Counted from the first letter of the stretch, positions 17,188 to 26,654 are shown. The stretch: DNA of 64,000 nt from Lentisphaerota bacterium (GCA_015061685.1 SUWD01000009.1:1-64000), one strand, 5' to 3'. Numbers and translations: made by a program. Notes: generated by a model not told the origin, from the letters alone.

Positions 17188-18273
17188 TTATTTAGATGTT
17201 TTCATCTGTAAAAACCACTTTTTCAACACTTTTTCCGCCGGTTTACCGGCAAAAGTAAAGCCTTTATCCCCTCTGGGATCGGTATGATGATGTGGACGGT
17301 ACTGGGTTTCGTCCCACTTCCACCAGTACAATCCCATCCATTGCGGAATATCGTGGAAAGTCTGGAAGATCGCTTCCATGTAGTTTGCCTGCTCCTCTCC
17401 GTCATACCACGTCTCGGTTTGGAAGTCACAGGGATTGGCGATACAGCCGTGAGCTGAACGAACCCCCAATTCCGTAAAGGCGATCGGCTTATTACCGAAA
17501 CGCTCGCAGATGGAGATGATCCTCTCCCGCCGGGGTTTAAGATATTCAATCATCTGTTCCAGAGTATAAGTCGGAGCATCTTTGAATTCTTCCGGGGTCC
17601 ACTCGCACTTGCAAGCCGGCGGATAATAGCTGTAAGAGAGAAAATCAAGGTCTTCAAACCAGTTGAGTTTATAACTTTTACGGGAGGCACAGGTAAATTC
17701 ATAGGTGACCGGACCGGAGTAATTCTGCCGCACCCCGGCAAGAACATTCCGCCACTCATCCTCACGCCACTCGGTACCGTAATATTCCGCACCGGCAATA
17801 TAACCCTCTATCTTATTCGTTTCTGCGAAGTCGGCAAAATATTTGGCACTGTCGGTAAATGAAGCGAACCATTCGCCCCAGTAATCCTTTTTGACCCCCT
17901 CGATCTGGATGCTGTCCGGGAAGTTGACCCTGCCCATCCATGCTCCGTCCAAAAGGGTAAGACACGGTTTGAGGATGATTTTTATCCCGTTGTCATGCAG
18001 AGCTTTTGCCATATCGGTAAGTTCGACCTCGCCGGAGGAATATTTAAAATCCATGAATACCCGGGTCGAGCAGAAGGACTCCTGACACAAATTGGCATTA
18101 AGAATGCACCAATTCACCCCGGTTTTCCGCATCAATTCCGGCTGTTTGAGGATATCTTTGCGGGAATAGTAGCCGCGTTTGGCAAGGAATCCCAGATTTA
18201 CGCCGCAATGCAATTCATTGAAAAGCGGGTGATTCGCAAATTTTTCCGGGATACAACATTTTTTAGGATCCAT
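17188..18273 (-). CDS. GH113-like TIM-barrel glycosidase
   Basis: 361 residues without signal peptide, so cytoplasmic. The pattern fits a single (beta/alpha)8 barrel: HCGVNLGF at strand 1, IKIILKPCLTL mid-barrel, YIAGAEYYGTEWRED with a probable acid/base Glu, and KPIAFTELGVRSA with a probable nucleophile Glu, ending with GLYWWKWDET. These features recall GH113 (beta-mannanase/mannosidase). Next to an AGE-type epimerase, a role in manno-oligosaccharide use is attractive but inferred. AGGAG precedes the ATG at 18273; the gene overlaps the epimerase gene by 11 bases. Confidence 0.72.
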   Translation of the reverse strand: MDPKKCCIPEKFANHPLFNELHCGVNLGFLAKRGYYSRKDILKQPELMRKTGVNWCILNANLCQESFCSTRVFMDFKYSSGEVELTDMAKALHDNGIKIILKPCLTLLDGAWMGRVNFPDSIQIEGVKKDYWGEWFASFTDSAKYFADFAETNKIEGYIAGAEYYGTEWREDEWRNVLAGVRQNYSGPVTYEFTCASRKSYKLNWFEDLDFLSYSYYPPACKCEWTPEEFKDAPTYTLEQMIEYLKPRRERIISICERFGNKPIAFTELGVRSAHGCIANPCDFQTETWYDGEEQANYMEAIFQTFHDIPQWMGLYWWKWDETQYRPHHHTDPRGDKGFTFAGKPAEKVLKKWFLQMKTSK

Positions 18274-19456
18274 AGTTTATTTCTCCTTTTTTTGAGACTG
18301 TACGGTCAAGTATTTCTATACAATTAAGCAAATGCCGGGGGATATGGAAAAAACCCTTAAAACGGCTGCCCTTACAGGTGTGGAATTGTCTGCCGTCCAC
18401 CGCCGCATATGCGAACCATTCCGGGAACTCCGGATCACGCAAATTTTCCCAGCAAAAATTTTCCACCCGGTCAAACATCTCCGCAAATTCCGCTTCTCCG
18501 CTTGCTTCATACGCCCGGAGTACGGCAGTCGCTGCTTCATTCTGCGGCCACCACGCTTTGAGCATGAATTCATTCTTTGCCACCGGCTTGCCCAAAGCAT
18601 CTTTGAAGTACCAGATGCCGCCGGATTCATTGTCCCAGCCGTATGCGAATGAGGTTTTCACAGCAGAAAGGGTCAGCGGCAGAAATTTTTTCACCAGCGG
18701 ATCATCCGCATTTTCCCGGAGACGGAATTCTTCCAAAATAAAAGAAAGCCCCTCCAAAGCATGTCCCGGATTGGTAAAACGTCCCTCCTGTGAAGCAAGA
18801 TCAAATCCACCGCCGACCGGAGCATTTTCAAAAAATATTCCCATTTCCGGATGATAAAACCGGAATATTTTTTCTATACATACATCTATTTCCTCACGGC
18901 TGATCCTGTCTGGAAATACCTGCTGCATGATGGTCAAAACATTCAACTCGATCATGCTGTGTGCCAAACGTTCATAAGCAGTGTGGTTCTGTGCCACAGC
19001 CTGCCGGTATGAAGTCAGTGCCGAAAAAGCCTCATCAGCAAACCGTTTTTCCGGTAATGCCCGATACAATTCCGCCGCTGCCACAGCAGCGAAACTGCCG
19101 GAGAAAACTTCCGCTCCGTCTGCTTTTTCGGCAATTATCCCCCCCTGACGATCCAGCATATAAGCAAAACCACCGTCTGCTTTTCTCCCGTAACGGCAGA
19201 GGAAATCAAATCCGGACAATGCAATATCCAAATATTCCGCTTTACCGAAACGGCTGTTGTAAAGAGCAGCAAACATGTAAACTTCACGCCACTGCATCCA
19301 CATCTGCTTAAGCGTATCGTAAGGAAGCCCGTCTCGTTCCAGACAGGTGAGAAAACCGCCAAACTCCCGGTCAATACTGTATTTCTGCCAGAAAGGGACA
19401 ATATTGCCGGTCAGCTCGTTTTCCAGACGGGAATGCCATTTTTTCAATACATCCAT
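18263..19456 (-). CDS. AGE-family sugar epimerase (N-acylglucosamine/cellobiose 2-epimerase type)
   Basis: 397 residues forming an (alpha/alpha)6 barrel. The family signatures are visible: REFGGFLTCLERDG at the N-terminus, MWMQWREVYMFAALYN (the RxxW block), GGFDLASQEGRFTNPGHALEGLSFIL with a catalytic-type His, WWPQNEAATAVL, and KGFFHIPRHLL near the end with another conserved His. AGE enzymes epimerise C2 of GlcNAc, glucose or the reducing end of cello- and mannobiose. The mannose-type neighbours favour a disaccharide or mannose epimerase, unproven. The ATG at 19456 follows AGGGAA; upstream frame extension has no signal. Confidence 0.85.
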   Translation of the reverse strand: MDVLKKWHSRLENELTGNIVPFWQKYSIDREFGGFLTCLERDGLPYDTLKQMWMQWREVYMFAALYNSRFGKAEYLDIALSGFDFLCRYGRKADGGFAYMLDRQGGIIAEKADGAEVFSGSFAAVAAAELYRALPEKRFADEAFSALTSYRQAVAQNHTAYERLAHSMIELNVLTIMQQVFPDRISREEIDVCIEKIFRFYHPEMGIFFENAPVGGGFDLASQEGRFTNPGHALEGLSFILEEFRLRENADDPLVKKFLPLTLSAVKTSFAYGWDNESGGIWYFKDALGKPVAKNEFMLKAWWPQNEAATAVLRAYEASGEAEFAEMFDRVENFCWENLRDPEFPEWFAYAAVDGRQFHTCKGSRFKGFFHIPRHLLNCIEILDRTVSKKGEINYGS

Positions 19457-19470
19457 ATTCTCTTTCCCTA

Positions 19471-20547
19471 TCAGACCCTGACACACTGATTCCGGGCAAT
19501 GCTCCGGTAACAGGCATTCATGCACTCAATGGTGTGCCGGTGCCATTTGAGATTGATTTTCGGCTGTTTGTTGTTGCGGATGCAATCAACAAATTCGTCG
19601 ATAAGCCCGATCCACTCGTCAAAGTAGGTGTACTGCACCGTCAAGCGATCATTGGGGGCTCCGTTGTGAAAAACATTGGGACCGAAACAGTCGCATTGAA
19701 GCATTCCTTTTTCTCCGGTAATGGTAAAATTGACCTCCATGCGTTTCGGGAAAACTTCCCACCCCGGACCGGGAACAGGGATCCTCTCCTCCATTCTTGA
19801 CCATGACGGATCAAAGAGAAACGAAGTGCCGTCTGTCATTTTCCCGACGGCAGCAAGCATATCCTCCACGACCAGATCCTCCCGCAAATTCGGAGCTGTC
19901 TGGGCGAAAACATATTCAAATTCAGCTCCCGTAAGCCAGCGTACCATATCAAAAATATGCGGATGATCGCATAATGCTCCGCCGCGGAAACGGGAATCGC
20001 CATCTTTCAGCGGCACTCTTTTCCCGTAACTTGCTTCAGGAACTCCCTGCCAGGGAAACGCCCACACCGGAGAAAGAGTGATATTGGTCGCCTGGATCGA
20101 AAGGATTTTGCCCAGTTCACCGGAAGCGATCACCTCTTTAAGCCTCTGAACCACCGGATTATAGTGCATTTCCAGCTCGACCTGACAGACGATCTTTGCC
20201 CGGTCAACCATTTCGATCATCCGGTCATACTCCTCAAGGTCAAAGGTCGGTATTTTCATGGAGAGGATGTGGATGCCTCTTTCGGCACAGAATTTCATCT
20301 GCCCGTAATGCCGGTCATTGGCTGAAGCGATCACGACAGCTTCGATATCCGGGTGATCGGCGAGCATTTCTTCCGGATCAAGGTAACAGGGAACGCCGTT
20401 TTTATACAACTCGTAAACCTCTTTTGCCTTTTCATCCTCGGCACAGGAGGCAACCCATTGCAGTTTTTTATTTTCACGCAAAGTCTGATAATATTTGCGG
20501 GTATGTCCATGGTTCATGCCCATCATTGCTATTTTTACCGGTTTCAT
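19471..20547 (-). CDS. Gfo/Idh/MocA family oxidoreductase
   Basis: 358 residues. N-terminal Rossmann fold with the dinucleotide loop MGMNHGHT (9-16), the usual EKP position reading SMKIP (near 96), and a C-terminal alpha/beta domain with GGALCDHPHIFDMVRWLTG (the family's DxxxH substrate block, here with His). Likely an NAD(P)-dependent sugar or cyclitol dehydrogenase in the cytoplasm. Start overlaps the stop of the upstream gene by 4 bases (ATGA), indicating coupling with a related protein that lacks the Rossmann domain. Confidence 0.88.
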   Translation of the reverse strand: MKPVKIAMMGMNHGHTRKYYQTLRENKKLQWVASCAEDEKAKEVYELYKNGVPCYLDPEEMLADHPDIEAVVIASANDRHYGQMKFCAERGIHILSMKIPTFDLEEYDRMIEMVDRAKIVCQVELEMHYNPVVQRLKEVIASGELGKILSIQATNITLSPVWAFPWQGVPEASYGKRVPLKDGDSRFRGGALCDHPHIFDMVRWLTGAEFEYVFAQTAPNLREDLVVEDMLAAVGKMTDGTSFLFDPSWSRMEERIPVPGPGWEVFPKRMEVNFTITGEKGMLQCDCFGPNVFHNGAPNDRLTVQYTYFDEWIGLIDEFVDCIRNNKQPKINLKWHRHTIECMNACYRSIARNQCVRV

Positions 20548-21281
20548 ATTTCACTCTCCCGTTTTCCGGTGAATACGATCTGTGAAGAACTGCTTGATTC
20601 CAGAGCGGCTCTCACGGCATTTTCTGCCATAATTGCATCTTTTTCCCAATCTTGCACCAATTCCGGATTCCCGAGAAGCATGCAGGCACTGCGAACAACG
20701 AAAACAGCTTCATCCGGCAATCCGAAAAGCTCCATATCCACATCCGTGAAACGTTTTTCACCATTTTCCGTCCAGAGATACATTGAGGATTGCGGCACCT
20801 GGGTATCGACCATGCGGTCGGAAGCAGTTCCTCTGCCGGCGATTATTTCGTGCCGGTCGATATCGTCCTTTTCAGGCGGAAGCTTCACGCCGCACTCAAC
20901 AGTACAGCTCATGCCGTTGGCAAGACGGACGATCAGATTGCATACTGCATTGCCGGTCATCACGGCGAAAATGCTCTCCACCGTACTGCCGGAAAAATAT
21001 CTTAAAATATCCAATTCCGTGAAAAGCAACTCCTCCATGCTCTTTTTCCCGGAAAAATGAGCAAAGCGAAAGGTGGAAACTCTCTCCAAAGTACCATCTT
21101 CAATGATCTTTTTCAATTCGATAAAACGCCGCTCAGCCCGCCAGAAAAGCAGCTGTACCCTTTTTTCTCCCGGCAGAACAAGGAAGTAATTTCTTGCATC
21201 TTTTTCGATGTACCCATCCGCGAAACCGTACTTTTCCCGGAGAAACGCCAATGCGTCATTCATTTTTTCAATCATTTTCAC
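20544..21281 (-). CDS. Protein resembling the C-terminal half of Gfo/Idh/MocA enzymes
   Basis: 245 residues. No Rossmann glycine loop is present. The middle (FTELDILRYFSGSTVESIFAVMTG) and the segments after it resemble the beta-sheet C-terminal domain of MocA-type oxidoreductases, and the tail (ALESSSSSQIV) resembles their last helix. It could be a stand-alone partner of the full-length enzyme encoded next, or a degenerate relative. Start is GTG at 21281 (overlapping the SIS gene stop, GTGA) or ATG at 21275. Function unknown. Confidence 0.65.
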   Translation of the reverse strand: MKMIEKMNDALAFLREKYGFADGYIEKDARNYFLVLPGEKRVQLLFWRAERRFIELKKIIEDGTLERVSTFRFAHFSGKKSMEELLFTELDILRYFSGSTVESIFAVMTGNAVCNLIVRLANGMSCTVECGVKLPPEKDDIDRHEIIAGRGTASDRMVDTQVPQSSMYLWTENGEKRFTDVDMELFGLPDEAVFVVRSACMLLGNPELVQDWEKDAIMAENAVRAALESSSSSQIVFTGKRESEI

Positions 21282-22036
21282 AAGCTCTTGATCAAAGGTT
21301 TATATTTTTTAAGATAAGCGGCATTTTTCTCATCGCCGCCGGGAGCATTGGCACTGTTCCAGACCGGAGGGACGATACCGCGTTCAATACAGATGCGGCA
21401 GCACTCGATTTCCAGCAAATGGGCGATCGTGAAGTCAACGACATTGGATACCGGAGCAATGGGGGTCTCCAAGCCGGGGAGTTCCACCACAGCATCGCCG
21501 ACCGGATTGTAATCATCAATGCACACATCGGCATAATCAAAAAGATTTTTCCCGTTGGGATGACGGATGAAGTGATCTTCCGGCATCTCATTCTGCCAGA
21601 AACTGCTTGCCACAGCGATGATCTTGCCGCCGCGTTTTTTGATCTCCTCTGCCGCATCGATCGTAGCCGGATTGATTCCGATATTGTGAAAAATCAGCAC
21701 CAGATCCCCCTCCTTTATATCGTAATAACGGATGATCGAAGCTCCAAAATTCACGGTGCGTTCCAATTCAAGATATTTCAAAGCCTGATTGAATACTGAC
21801 AGAGCTGTTTCCATCAGCGGATTGATATTAGCCAGACCGCCTGCCCGGAAGAACATCTCTCCCATTGCCAGAGTCGTATGCCCGCCTCCGGCATAAACGT
21901 TGATAAGTTTGTCTGCGGCGATGATATCAGCCATCAATTCTGCTGCTTTATGGATATTCTCCGACTGCTTCTCCACGACGGAACGGATGTTGGCAACGAC
22001 ATTGTCCACATAACCGAAATCATTGAATTGACTCAT
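21278..22036 (-). CDS. SIS-domain (sugar isomerase) protein, UPF0309-like
   Basis: 252 residues. Starts with a helical stretch, then the SIS fold: INVYAGGGHTTLAMGEMFFRAGG (phosphosugar-binding loop), GDLVLIFHNIGINPATIDAAEEIKKRGGKIIAVAS and LPGLETPIAPVSNVVDFTIAH. UPF0309 proteins bind phosphosugars and sit in many sugar catabolic operons; the exact reaction is unknown. The ATG at 22036 is used; AGGAG is 11 bases upstream, slightly far. Second gene of the operon starting at 23149. Confidence 0.82.
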   Translation of the reverse strand: MSQFNDFGYVDNVVANIRSVVEKQSENIHKAAELMADIIAADKLINVYAGGGHTTLAMGEMFFRAGGLANINPLMETALSVFNQALKYLELERTVNFGASIIRYYDIKEGDLVLIFHNIGINPATIDAAEEIKKRGGKIIAVASSFWQNEMPEDHFIRHPNGKNLFDYADVCIDDYNPVGDAVVELPGLETPIAPVSNVVDFTIAHLLEIECCRICIERGIVPPVWNSANAPGGDEKNAAYLKKYKPLIKSL

Positions 22037-22117
22037 TTTAAGATATTCTCCTGTATTTTCCGTTTCTGACGGCATCCGCAATACGCCCGATGCCGCTGAC
22101 TTGATTTTGTTCCATAA

Positions 22118-23149
22118 TTACTTTTTCAATACCCGGCGGAAATTTTCCCCGACAATATCCCACAATTTCAAGGCGTCCGGAGCTCCGACCACCGTCCCGT
22201 AACCTCCACGGTAAGTCCAGGCTGCGATCCGGTCAACCCCGGCGGCTTCAGCGATATCGACCCATTCAGCAATCTGTTCCCACTTATCCGGCTGCTTGTA
22301 ATACCCCATGAACCAGCGTTCTGCAAGTTTGCCGTGGCGATGAGCGACATCCACCGTCTTTTCCGTGATCTCCCGGAAAAATGCTTCCGGCAGACCCCAG
22401 TTGACGATCGTCGTGGAAAAAACATCAAAATACGGACAGCTTGCAACCATCTCCCAGTTGTCATAACCGCGGTATTCAGAGACATAATATCCGTTTTGCG
22501 TGGCATGGACACAGCAGGTGATCTCCAGAGACGGGTTGATCTCTTTCAAAGCTTTGGAAGTATCTGACAGAATGACCAGAGCTTCACGCCAGCGGAATTG
22601 TTTCACATCATTGGTCATGTAACGGGGCATCGGATAGCCGTAATAATCCTCAAAACGTTTCCGGCATACCGGGCAGTAACAGCTCCAGTCATCCGCCACA
22701 CCGCCGGTTATCGAAGCGATCCCTTTGGGAAAAGCGTAGTGCGGTTCATCCCAGAAAAAGCCGTCAGCAGCACACTCTGTTGCTAAAGTGGTACAGAAGT
22801 TTTTGAAATAATCCCGGTAACTTGCGGTATTGAAACAGGCGTATGGAAGTTTCTCTCCGGTCAGGGCGGAAACCTGACGGTTTTCCACATTGTCCTGCAA
22901 ATATTTGCTGACCTGCTCCCCGCCGAAATATTTACCGTTTCCCCAGGGGTCGATGAGAACTTTAAGCCCCATTTCATGAGCTTTGTCCACTATTTTGGGA
23001 ATGTTGGGCCGCCAGAAGTCAAAATCAAATTCAGTAACCGCCAGAATCACCGTCGTACAACCGTGATCCAGCATCTCCTGAAAATCTTTTTCCGCATGTT
23101 CGACATAATTAAGCCCGTAATAACTTATCGCTGTCTGTCTGATCGCCAT
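22118..23149 (-). CDS. Cytoplasmic TIM-barrel glycosidase-like protein
   Basis: 343 residues, no signal peptide. Barrel-type pattern: TTVILAVTEFDFDFW, LKVLIDPWGNGKYFGG, CAADGFFWDEPHYAFP with a likely catalytic Glu/Asp, a small Cys cluster WSCYCPVCRKRFEDYYG, LEITCCVHATQ and DRIAAWTYRGG. The CYCPVC-x3-F segment is typical of uncharacterised glycosidase-like proteins of Planctomycetes and Lentisphaerae. First gene of the AraC-associated operon, with GAGAGGA before the ATG and a promoter at 23180-23207. Confidence 0.68.
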   Translation of the reverse strand: MAIRQTAISYYGLNYVEHAEKDFQEMLDHGCTTVILAVTEFDFDFWRPNIPKIVDKAHEMGLKVLIDPWGNGKYFGGEQVSKYLQDNVENRQVSALTGEKLPYACFNTASYRDYFKNFCTTLATECAADGFFWDEPHYAFPKGIASITGGVADDWSCYCPVCRKRFEDYYGYPMPRYMTNDVKQFRWREALVILSDTSKALKEINPSLEITCCVHATQNGYYVSEYRGYDNWEMVASCPYFDVFSTTIVNWGLPEAFFREITEKTVDVAHRHGKLAERWFMGYYKQPDKWEQIAEWVDIAEAAGVDRIAAWTYRGGYGTVVGAPDALKLWDIVGENFRRVLKK

Positions 23150-23179
23150 ATTTTTTCCTCTCATGGTTACTTTGCTGTT

Positions 23180-23295
23180 AATATAACCCGGACAGGAAAA
23201 TTTACAATAATTAAAATGATTATATTTTTAACCAAAACGATTAAAAACACTTATTTCTCCCAATCATCAGTTTTTCATTTAACCAAGATGATTGA
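23180..23295 (-). promoter_or_regulatory. Promoter and putative AraC sites for the 23.1-14.2 kb operon
   Basis: Minus strand TTGTAA (23207-23202), 16 bp, TATATT (23185-23180). Upstream of the -35 are related words: TTAAAATGATTA (23211-23222), TTTAACCAAAACGATTAA (about 23228-23245) and TTTAACCAAGATGATTGA (23278-23295), the last two 51 bp apart (nearly five helical turns) and in the same direction. This spacing and position fit activation by the AraC protein encoded next to it. Confidence 0.6.
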
Positions 23296-23334
23296 TTTCC
23301 AAGGTCAACGACACCGCAGGATCACACCCGGTAT

Positions 23335-24144
23335 TTATCGGAAGAGAAAACGGTATTTATTGGGAGAGAGACCGGTTTTTTTCTTGAAAAAAGCTGAAAA
23401 AGCGTAGATCGAACCGTAGCCGCACTTTTCCGCGATCTCCGAAATACTCATACTCCTGTTACGCAGATGGTATTTGGCAATATTCAAGTGCTGCTCGGCA
23501 ACGTAACTGCCGATACTCATACCGACTTCCCGCCGGAAAACCATCCGCAAATGACTGGCAGAGATATTCAAATGACGTGCAATGGTTTCATTGTCCGGGA
23601 TTTTTTCCAGATGACGGTGGATATAAGATAAGGTTTTAGCGACCAAAGGAGAAATACTCTCTTTTTTCACCGGCAGAGTGACATTTTTCAGAGAGTAGAA
23701 AAATTTAACCAGTTCAAACGCACACCAGAGGGTTTTCCCGGCAAGATAGAAATCCAGAATATTTTTGAGAAAAACAACGGAATTTTCTCCGAAGTGTCCC
23801 AGATTATTCTCCGGAATATACTCCGGCACGGAAGGTGTCTCAAAAGTGATGAAAAGCCGGGAATAACAGGGGGAATTAGGCATCAGATAACGCATCTGCC
23901 CCGGAGGGATGATCAAAACATCACCCTCTTTGAGAGCGATCGGAGAATCATCAAGCAGATAACTCATTTCCCCATTGGGCATGACTAACGTGAAACGTTG
24001 ATGCGACAACGGATTTGCCACGGTAAAATCATGGTGAAAAATCAATATATTATCCGGGAGAACGAAATTTTTCGGCAGCCGTTTGCCGCTGAAAAAATCC
24101 ATCGGCTCCCGCAGCATATCGATCTGCTTTTTCAGAGTATCCAT
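23335..24144 (-). CDS. AraC-family transcriptional regulator
   Basis: 269 residues. N-terminal cupin-like sensor (GDVLIIPPGQMRYLMP) then two helix-turn-helix units: ETIARHLNISASHLRMVFRR and ISEIAEKCGYGSIYAFSAFF, ending KKKTGLSPNKYR. It follows the CE7 esterase gene by 14 bases and faces the promoter of the eight-gene carbohydrate operon, which it most likely activates in response to a sugar. Autoregulation through the esterase promoter is possible. Confidence 0.93.
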   Translation of the reverse strand: MDTLKKQIDMLREPMDFFSGKRLPKNFVLPDNILIFHHDFTVANPLSHQRFTLVMPNGEMSYLLDDSPIALKEGDVLIIPPGQMRYLMPNSPCYSRLFITFETPSVPEYIPENNLGHFGENSVVFLKNILDFYLAGKTLWCAFELVKFFYSLKNVTLPVKKESISPLVAKTLSYIHRHLEKIPDNETIARHLNISASHLRMVFRREVGMSIGSYVAEQHLNIAKYHLRNRSMSISEIAEKCGYGSIYAFSAFFKKKTGLSPNKYRFLFR

Positions 24145-24158
24145 AAAATTTGAACAGG

Positions 24159-25460
24159 TTATCTGGTCAATTCTTTTGCCAGAAACTCACGCACCTCCGC
24201 CGGAAATTCCGGGGCAGTACGGTGACCGTAACGGTACATCCGGTAAAGCCGTTTATTTTTTGAGGGGATCTTATTGTATGCCGCAAATACCGATGAGGGG
24301 AAACAGGTCGTATCCACAAATCCGGCTGACATCAGTACCGGCACATGGATATTCACCGCGAAATTCACTCCGTCAAAGTAGGGATAACTTTTTTCCACAT
24401 CCACTTTTTTGCAGTTGAAATAAAGCATCGGCCATCCGGGCATACGGTTCATTTTCCAGCCGCCGTGATCGCACAAAGCCGCCACACTGGCAACGATGCA
24501 GGTAACATTTTTATTCAACGAACCGACAGCCAATGCGGTACCGCCGCCTTGACTGTTGCCGGTTATGGCAAAGTGCCTGCCGTCAAATTCCGGCAATTCT
24601 GCGACAAAATCCATTGCCCGGTTCAGAGCCAGCCACACTTTGCGGTAGATGTACTCATCCCGGTTGCCGGCATTATGCAGATAGTAGGCTTTCCCGGGGA
24701 AAGATTCGTTATATTTCCTGTACCTCCGGGACTGCTCGGCAGCATTGTCGGCGGTGGGAAAGAGGTGGACATTCATCCACAATTCGATCGCCGGAACCGG
24801 ACTTGACCAGTAGGGTTGCGGAGAAACCGACCCCGGTCCAGCCCCCGGCACCGCCGCCAATGCAGGATATTTGCCCGGTTTTTCCGGAATGGAGAGAAAA
24901 CCGGTGATCGCTCCGGAACCATCCGGAAATTTGACCGTTACCCGGCTGACTTTATAACCGTCCCGTTTGATATTTTCCAAAGCCTCGACAGTAACTTCGG
25001 CTGATTCAAAAGCCTTGATCCCTTCCTGCCAGAAGCGGTCAAAATCTTCCGGACGCTCCGTTCCGGCAATGATCTTTTCCGGTTCGACAGCTGCTCCCCC
25101 GTAAGGATAAAAGGGTTTCATTGCCCACTTTTCTTTTTTGCCGTCAGAATCGACATATCCCGGCGAAGAAACAAAAACAAAACCGGGACGGTCAAGCCGG
25201 GTGGTGAAAGAAAACGGATTGCCTTTTTCTGCCAGATTTATCTTTCTGGTCTCTATCAGCACTCTGCCGGAATCCTTGATTTCCAGATCAAAACTCCCGG
25301 ACACAAGCTTTTTCCCGGCATCATCTTTGGCACAGACGGTAAAAACTATCTCCTCTCCGGCCTTGAAATCCCGCTTTTCCACGGTTTCAATATCCAATGA
25401 AACTGCCCAAAGCAAAACAGGTGAAATACAACCGGTCAAAAACAGTAAAAACTTATTCAT
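24159..25460 (-). CDS. Secreted CE7-type acetyl xylan esterase
   Basis: 433 residues with signal peptide (FLLFLTGCISPVLLWA). An N-terminal beta domain of about 120 residues precedes the alpha/beta-hydrolase. Nucleophile Ser lies in GNSQGGG, the Asp in SAGFVDTTCFPSS and the His in YRYGHRTAPE, all in CE7 (AXE1, cephalosporin-C deacetylase) context. Removes acetyl groups from xylan oligosaccharides or similar substrates in the periplasm. The ATG at 25460 follows GGGGAGA. Heads the transcript that also carries the AraC gene, from a consensus promoter at 25501-25529. Confidence 0.88.
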   Translation of the reverse strand: MNKFLLFLTGCISPVLLWAVSLDIETVEKRDFKAGEEIVFTVCAKDDAGKKLVSGSFDLEIKDSGRVLIETRKINLAEKGNPFSFTTRLDRPGFVFVSSPGYVDSDGKKEKWAMKPFYPYGGAAVEPEKIIAGTERPEDFDRFWQEGIKAFESAEVTVEALENIKRDGYKVSRVTVKFPDGSGAITGFLSIPEKPGKYPALAAVPGAGPGSVSPQPYWSSPVPAIELWMNVHLFPTADNAAEQSRRYRKYNESFPGKAYYLHNAGNRDEYIYRKVWLALNRAMDFVAELPEFDGRHFAITGNSQGGGTALAVGSLNKNVTCIVASVAALCDHGGWKMNRMPGWPMLYFNCKKVDVEKSYPYFDGVNFAVNIHVPVLMSAGFVDTTCFPSSVFAAYNKIPSKNKRLYRMYRYGHRTAPEFPAEVREFLAKELTR

Positions 25461-25500
25461 TATTCTTTTCTCCCCGATATTTTCCATGTTTTATACAATT

Positions 25501-25529
25501 AATATAGTTATCATTTCCGGTTTTGTCAA
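25501..25529 (-). promoter_or_regulatory. Promoter of the esterase-araC pair
   Basis: Minus strand TTGACA (25529-25524), 17 bp, TATATT (25506-25501). Confidence 0.8.
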
Positions 25530-25568
25530 TCTTTCCGGAGAATTTTTCATTTTTTTCTTTACAGTTCC

Positions 25569-25597
25569 TTGACACAGATTGGATGGTGAGATATATT
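25569..25597 (+). promoter_or_regulatory. Promoter of the lacI-type gene
   Basis: TTGACA (25569-25574), 17 bp, TATATT (25592-25597). Its -35 lies 40 bp from the divergent -35 of the esterase promoter, so one bound regulator could affect both. Confidence 0.8.
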
Positions 25598-25637
25598 CTC
25601 CACTGGATATGTTCTGACCCGGAGATACTGATTTATT

Positions 25638-26654
25638 ATGGTAAGCCTTTCCGATATAGCAAAAAGAGTTAAACTGGATGTCTCGGTCGTCTCCCGGGCA
25701 TTGAGCCACAAACCGGCTCAAAATGCCAAGGTGAAAACCGAAACCAGAGAATTCATATTGCAGACCGCCGCCGAAATGGGATACCGGCCCAACCGTCAGG
25801 CTTCTTTCATGGGCAAAAAAGGAGACGCCACGATCTTCTGTTTCATGCCGCAGATAAGCGACCAGCTGACGGCGGATCTGATGTACGGGATCTCCGCTGC
25901 CGCCCGCAGGGAGAACTTCCCGGTGACCTTCTTTCAGGGCAATATGGATGGGGATTTCCGGAACTTCCTTGCCGGTCTGGATGACAGCAACCACAGCGGA
26001 GTGATCTCATTTCCGACCAGAGCTTTATCCGATGACCTCAAAGAGCTGCTCATTCTCTATCACCGGAGAAGAAAAACTTTGCTGCTGCTCAATCCGCAAA
26101 GCAACTCTTTCGGAGGACAACCGGAAGATGGCTTCAGCAATATACCGCACCTGATCATGGATGATGCTTACGGCGGTTCACTTGCAGCGAAACACCTGAT
26201 CGGAAAGGGGTGTCAGCACTTTTTTTTCACCGGATTCCCCGGACAGCACTTCCGGCACCGCTTTGCCGGTTACCGGGAAGAACTTGCCCGTCACAGCGTG
26301 GAAGCGGTCTCATTCGACTCCGATGACGAATTGAAAAAGATCGTCGCCCTCCCCGGCAGGATCGGCATCTACGCCGACCGGGATACCCACGCCATAAATC
26401 TGATCATCCGCCTCGCCCATCTGGGGATCACTCCCGGAGAAAAAGTTTTGCTGGTAGGTAACGATGACAAACAGCAAAGCAGACTCTCCGGCTTGACCAC
26501 CATCCACCAGCCGATCCGGCAGGAGGGGGAACTGGCGGTAAAAAAACTGATTAATCTCATTTTCGGCGGCACCGAAGAAAATGAGTTTATCAAGCCTTAT
26601 CTTGTGGTGAGACAAAGCACCGGGAACTACGAAACAGAATATATCGTGGAATAG
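25638..26654 (+). CDS. LacI-family transcriptional regulator
   Basis: 338 residues. The N-terminal DNA-binding unit is SDIAKRVKLDVSVVSRAL with the usual hinge (GYRPNRQA), slightly divergent in sequence, followed by a periplasmic-binding-protein-like sensor domain (LIMDDAYGGSLAAKHLI; VLLVGNDDKQQSRLSGLTTI). Probably a repressor responding to a sugar. It is divergent from the esterase-araC transcript and upstream of the DUF3142-like gene, so either could be the target. Confidence 0.92.
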   Translation: MVSLSDIAKRVKLDVSVVSRALSHKPAQNAKVKTETREFILQTAAEMGYRPNRQASFMGKKGDATIFCFMPQISDQLTADLMYGISAAARRENFPVTFFQGNMDGDFRNFLAGLDDSNHSGVISFPTRALSDDLKELLILYHRRRKTLLLLNPQSNSFGGQPEDGFSNIPHLIMDDAYGGSLAAKHLIGKGCQHFFFTGFPGQHFRHRFAGYREELARHSVEAVSFDSDDELKKIVALPGRIGIYADRDTHAINLIIRLAHLGITPGEKVLLVGNDDKQQSRLSGLTTIHQPIRQEGELAVKKLINLIFGGTEENEFIKPYLVVRQSTGNYETEYIVE

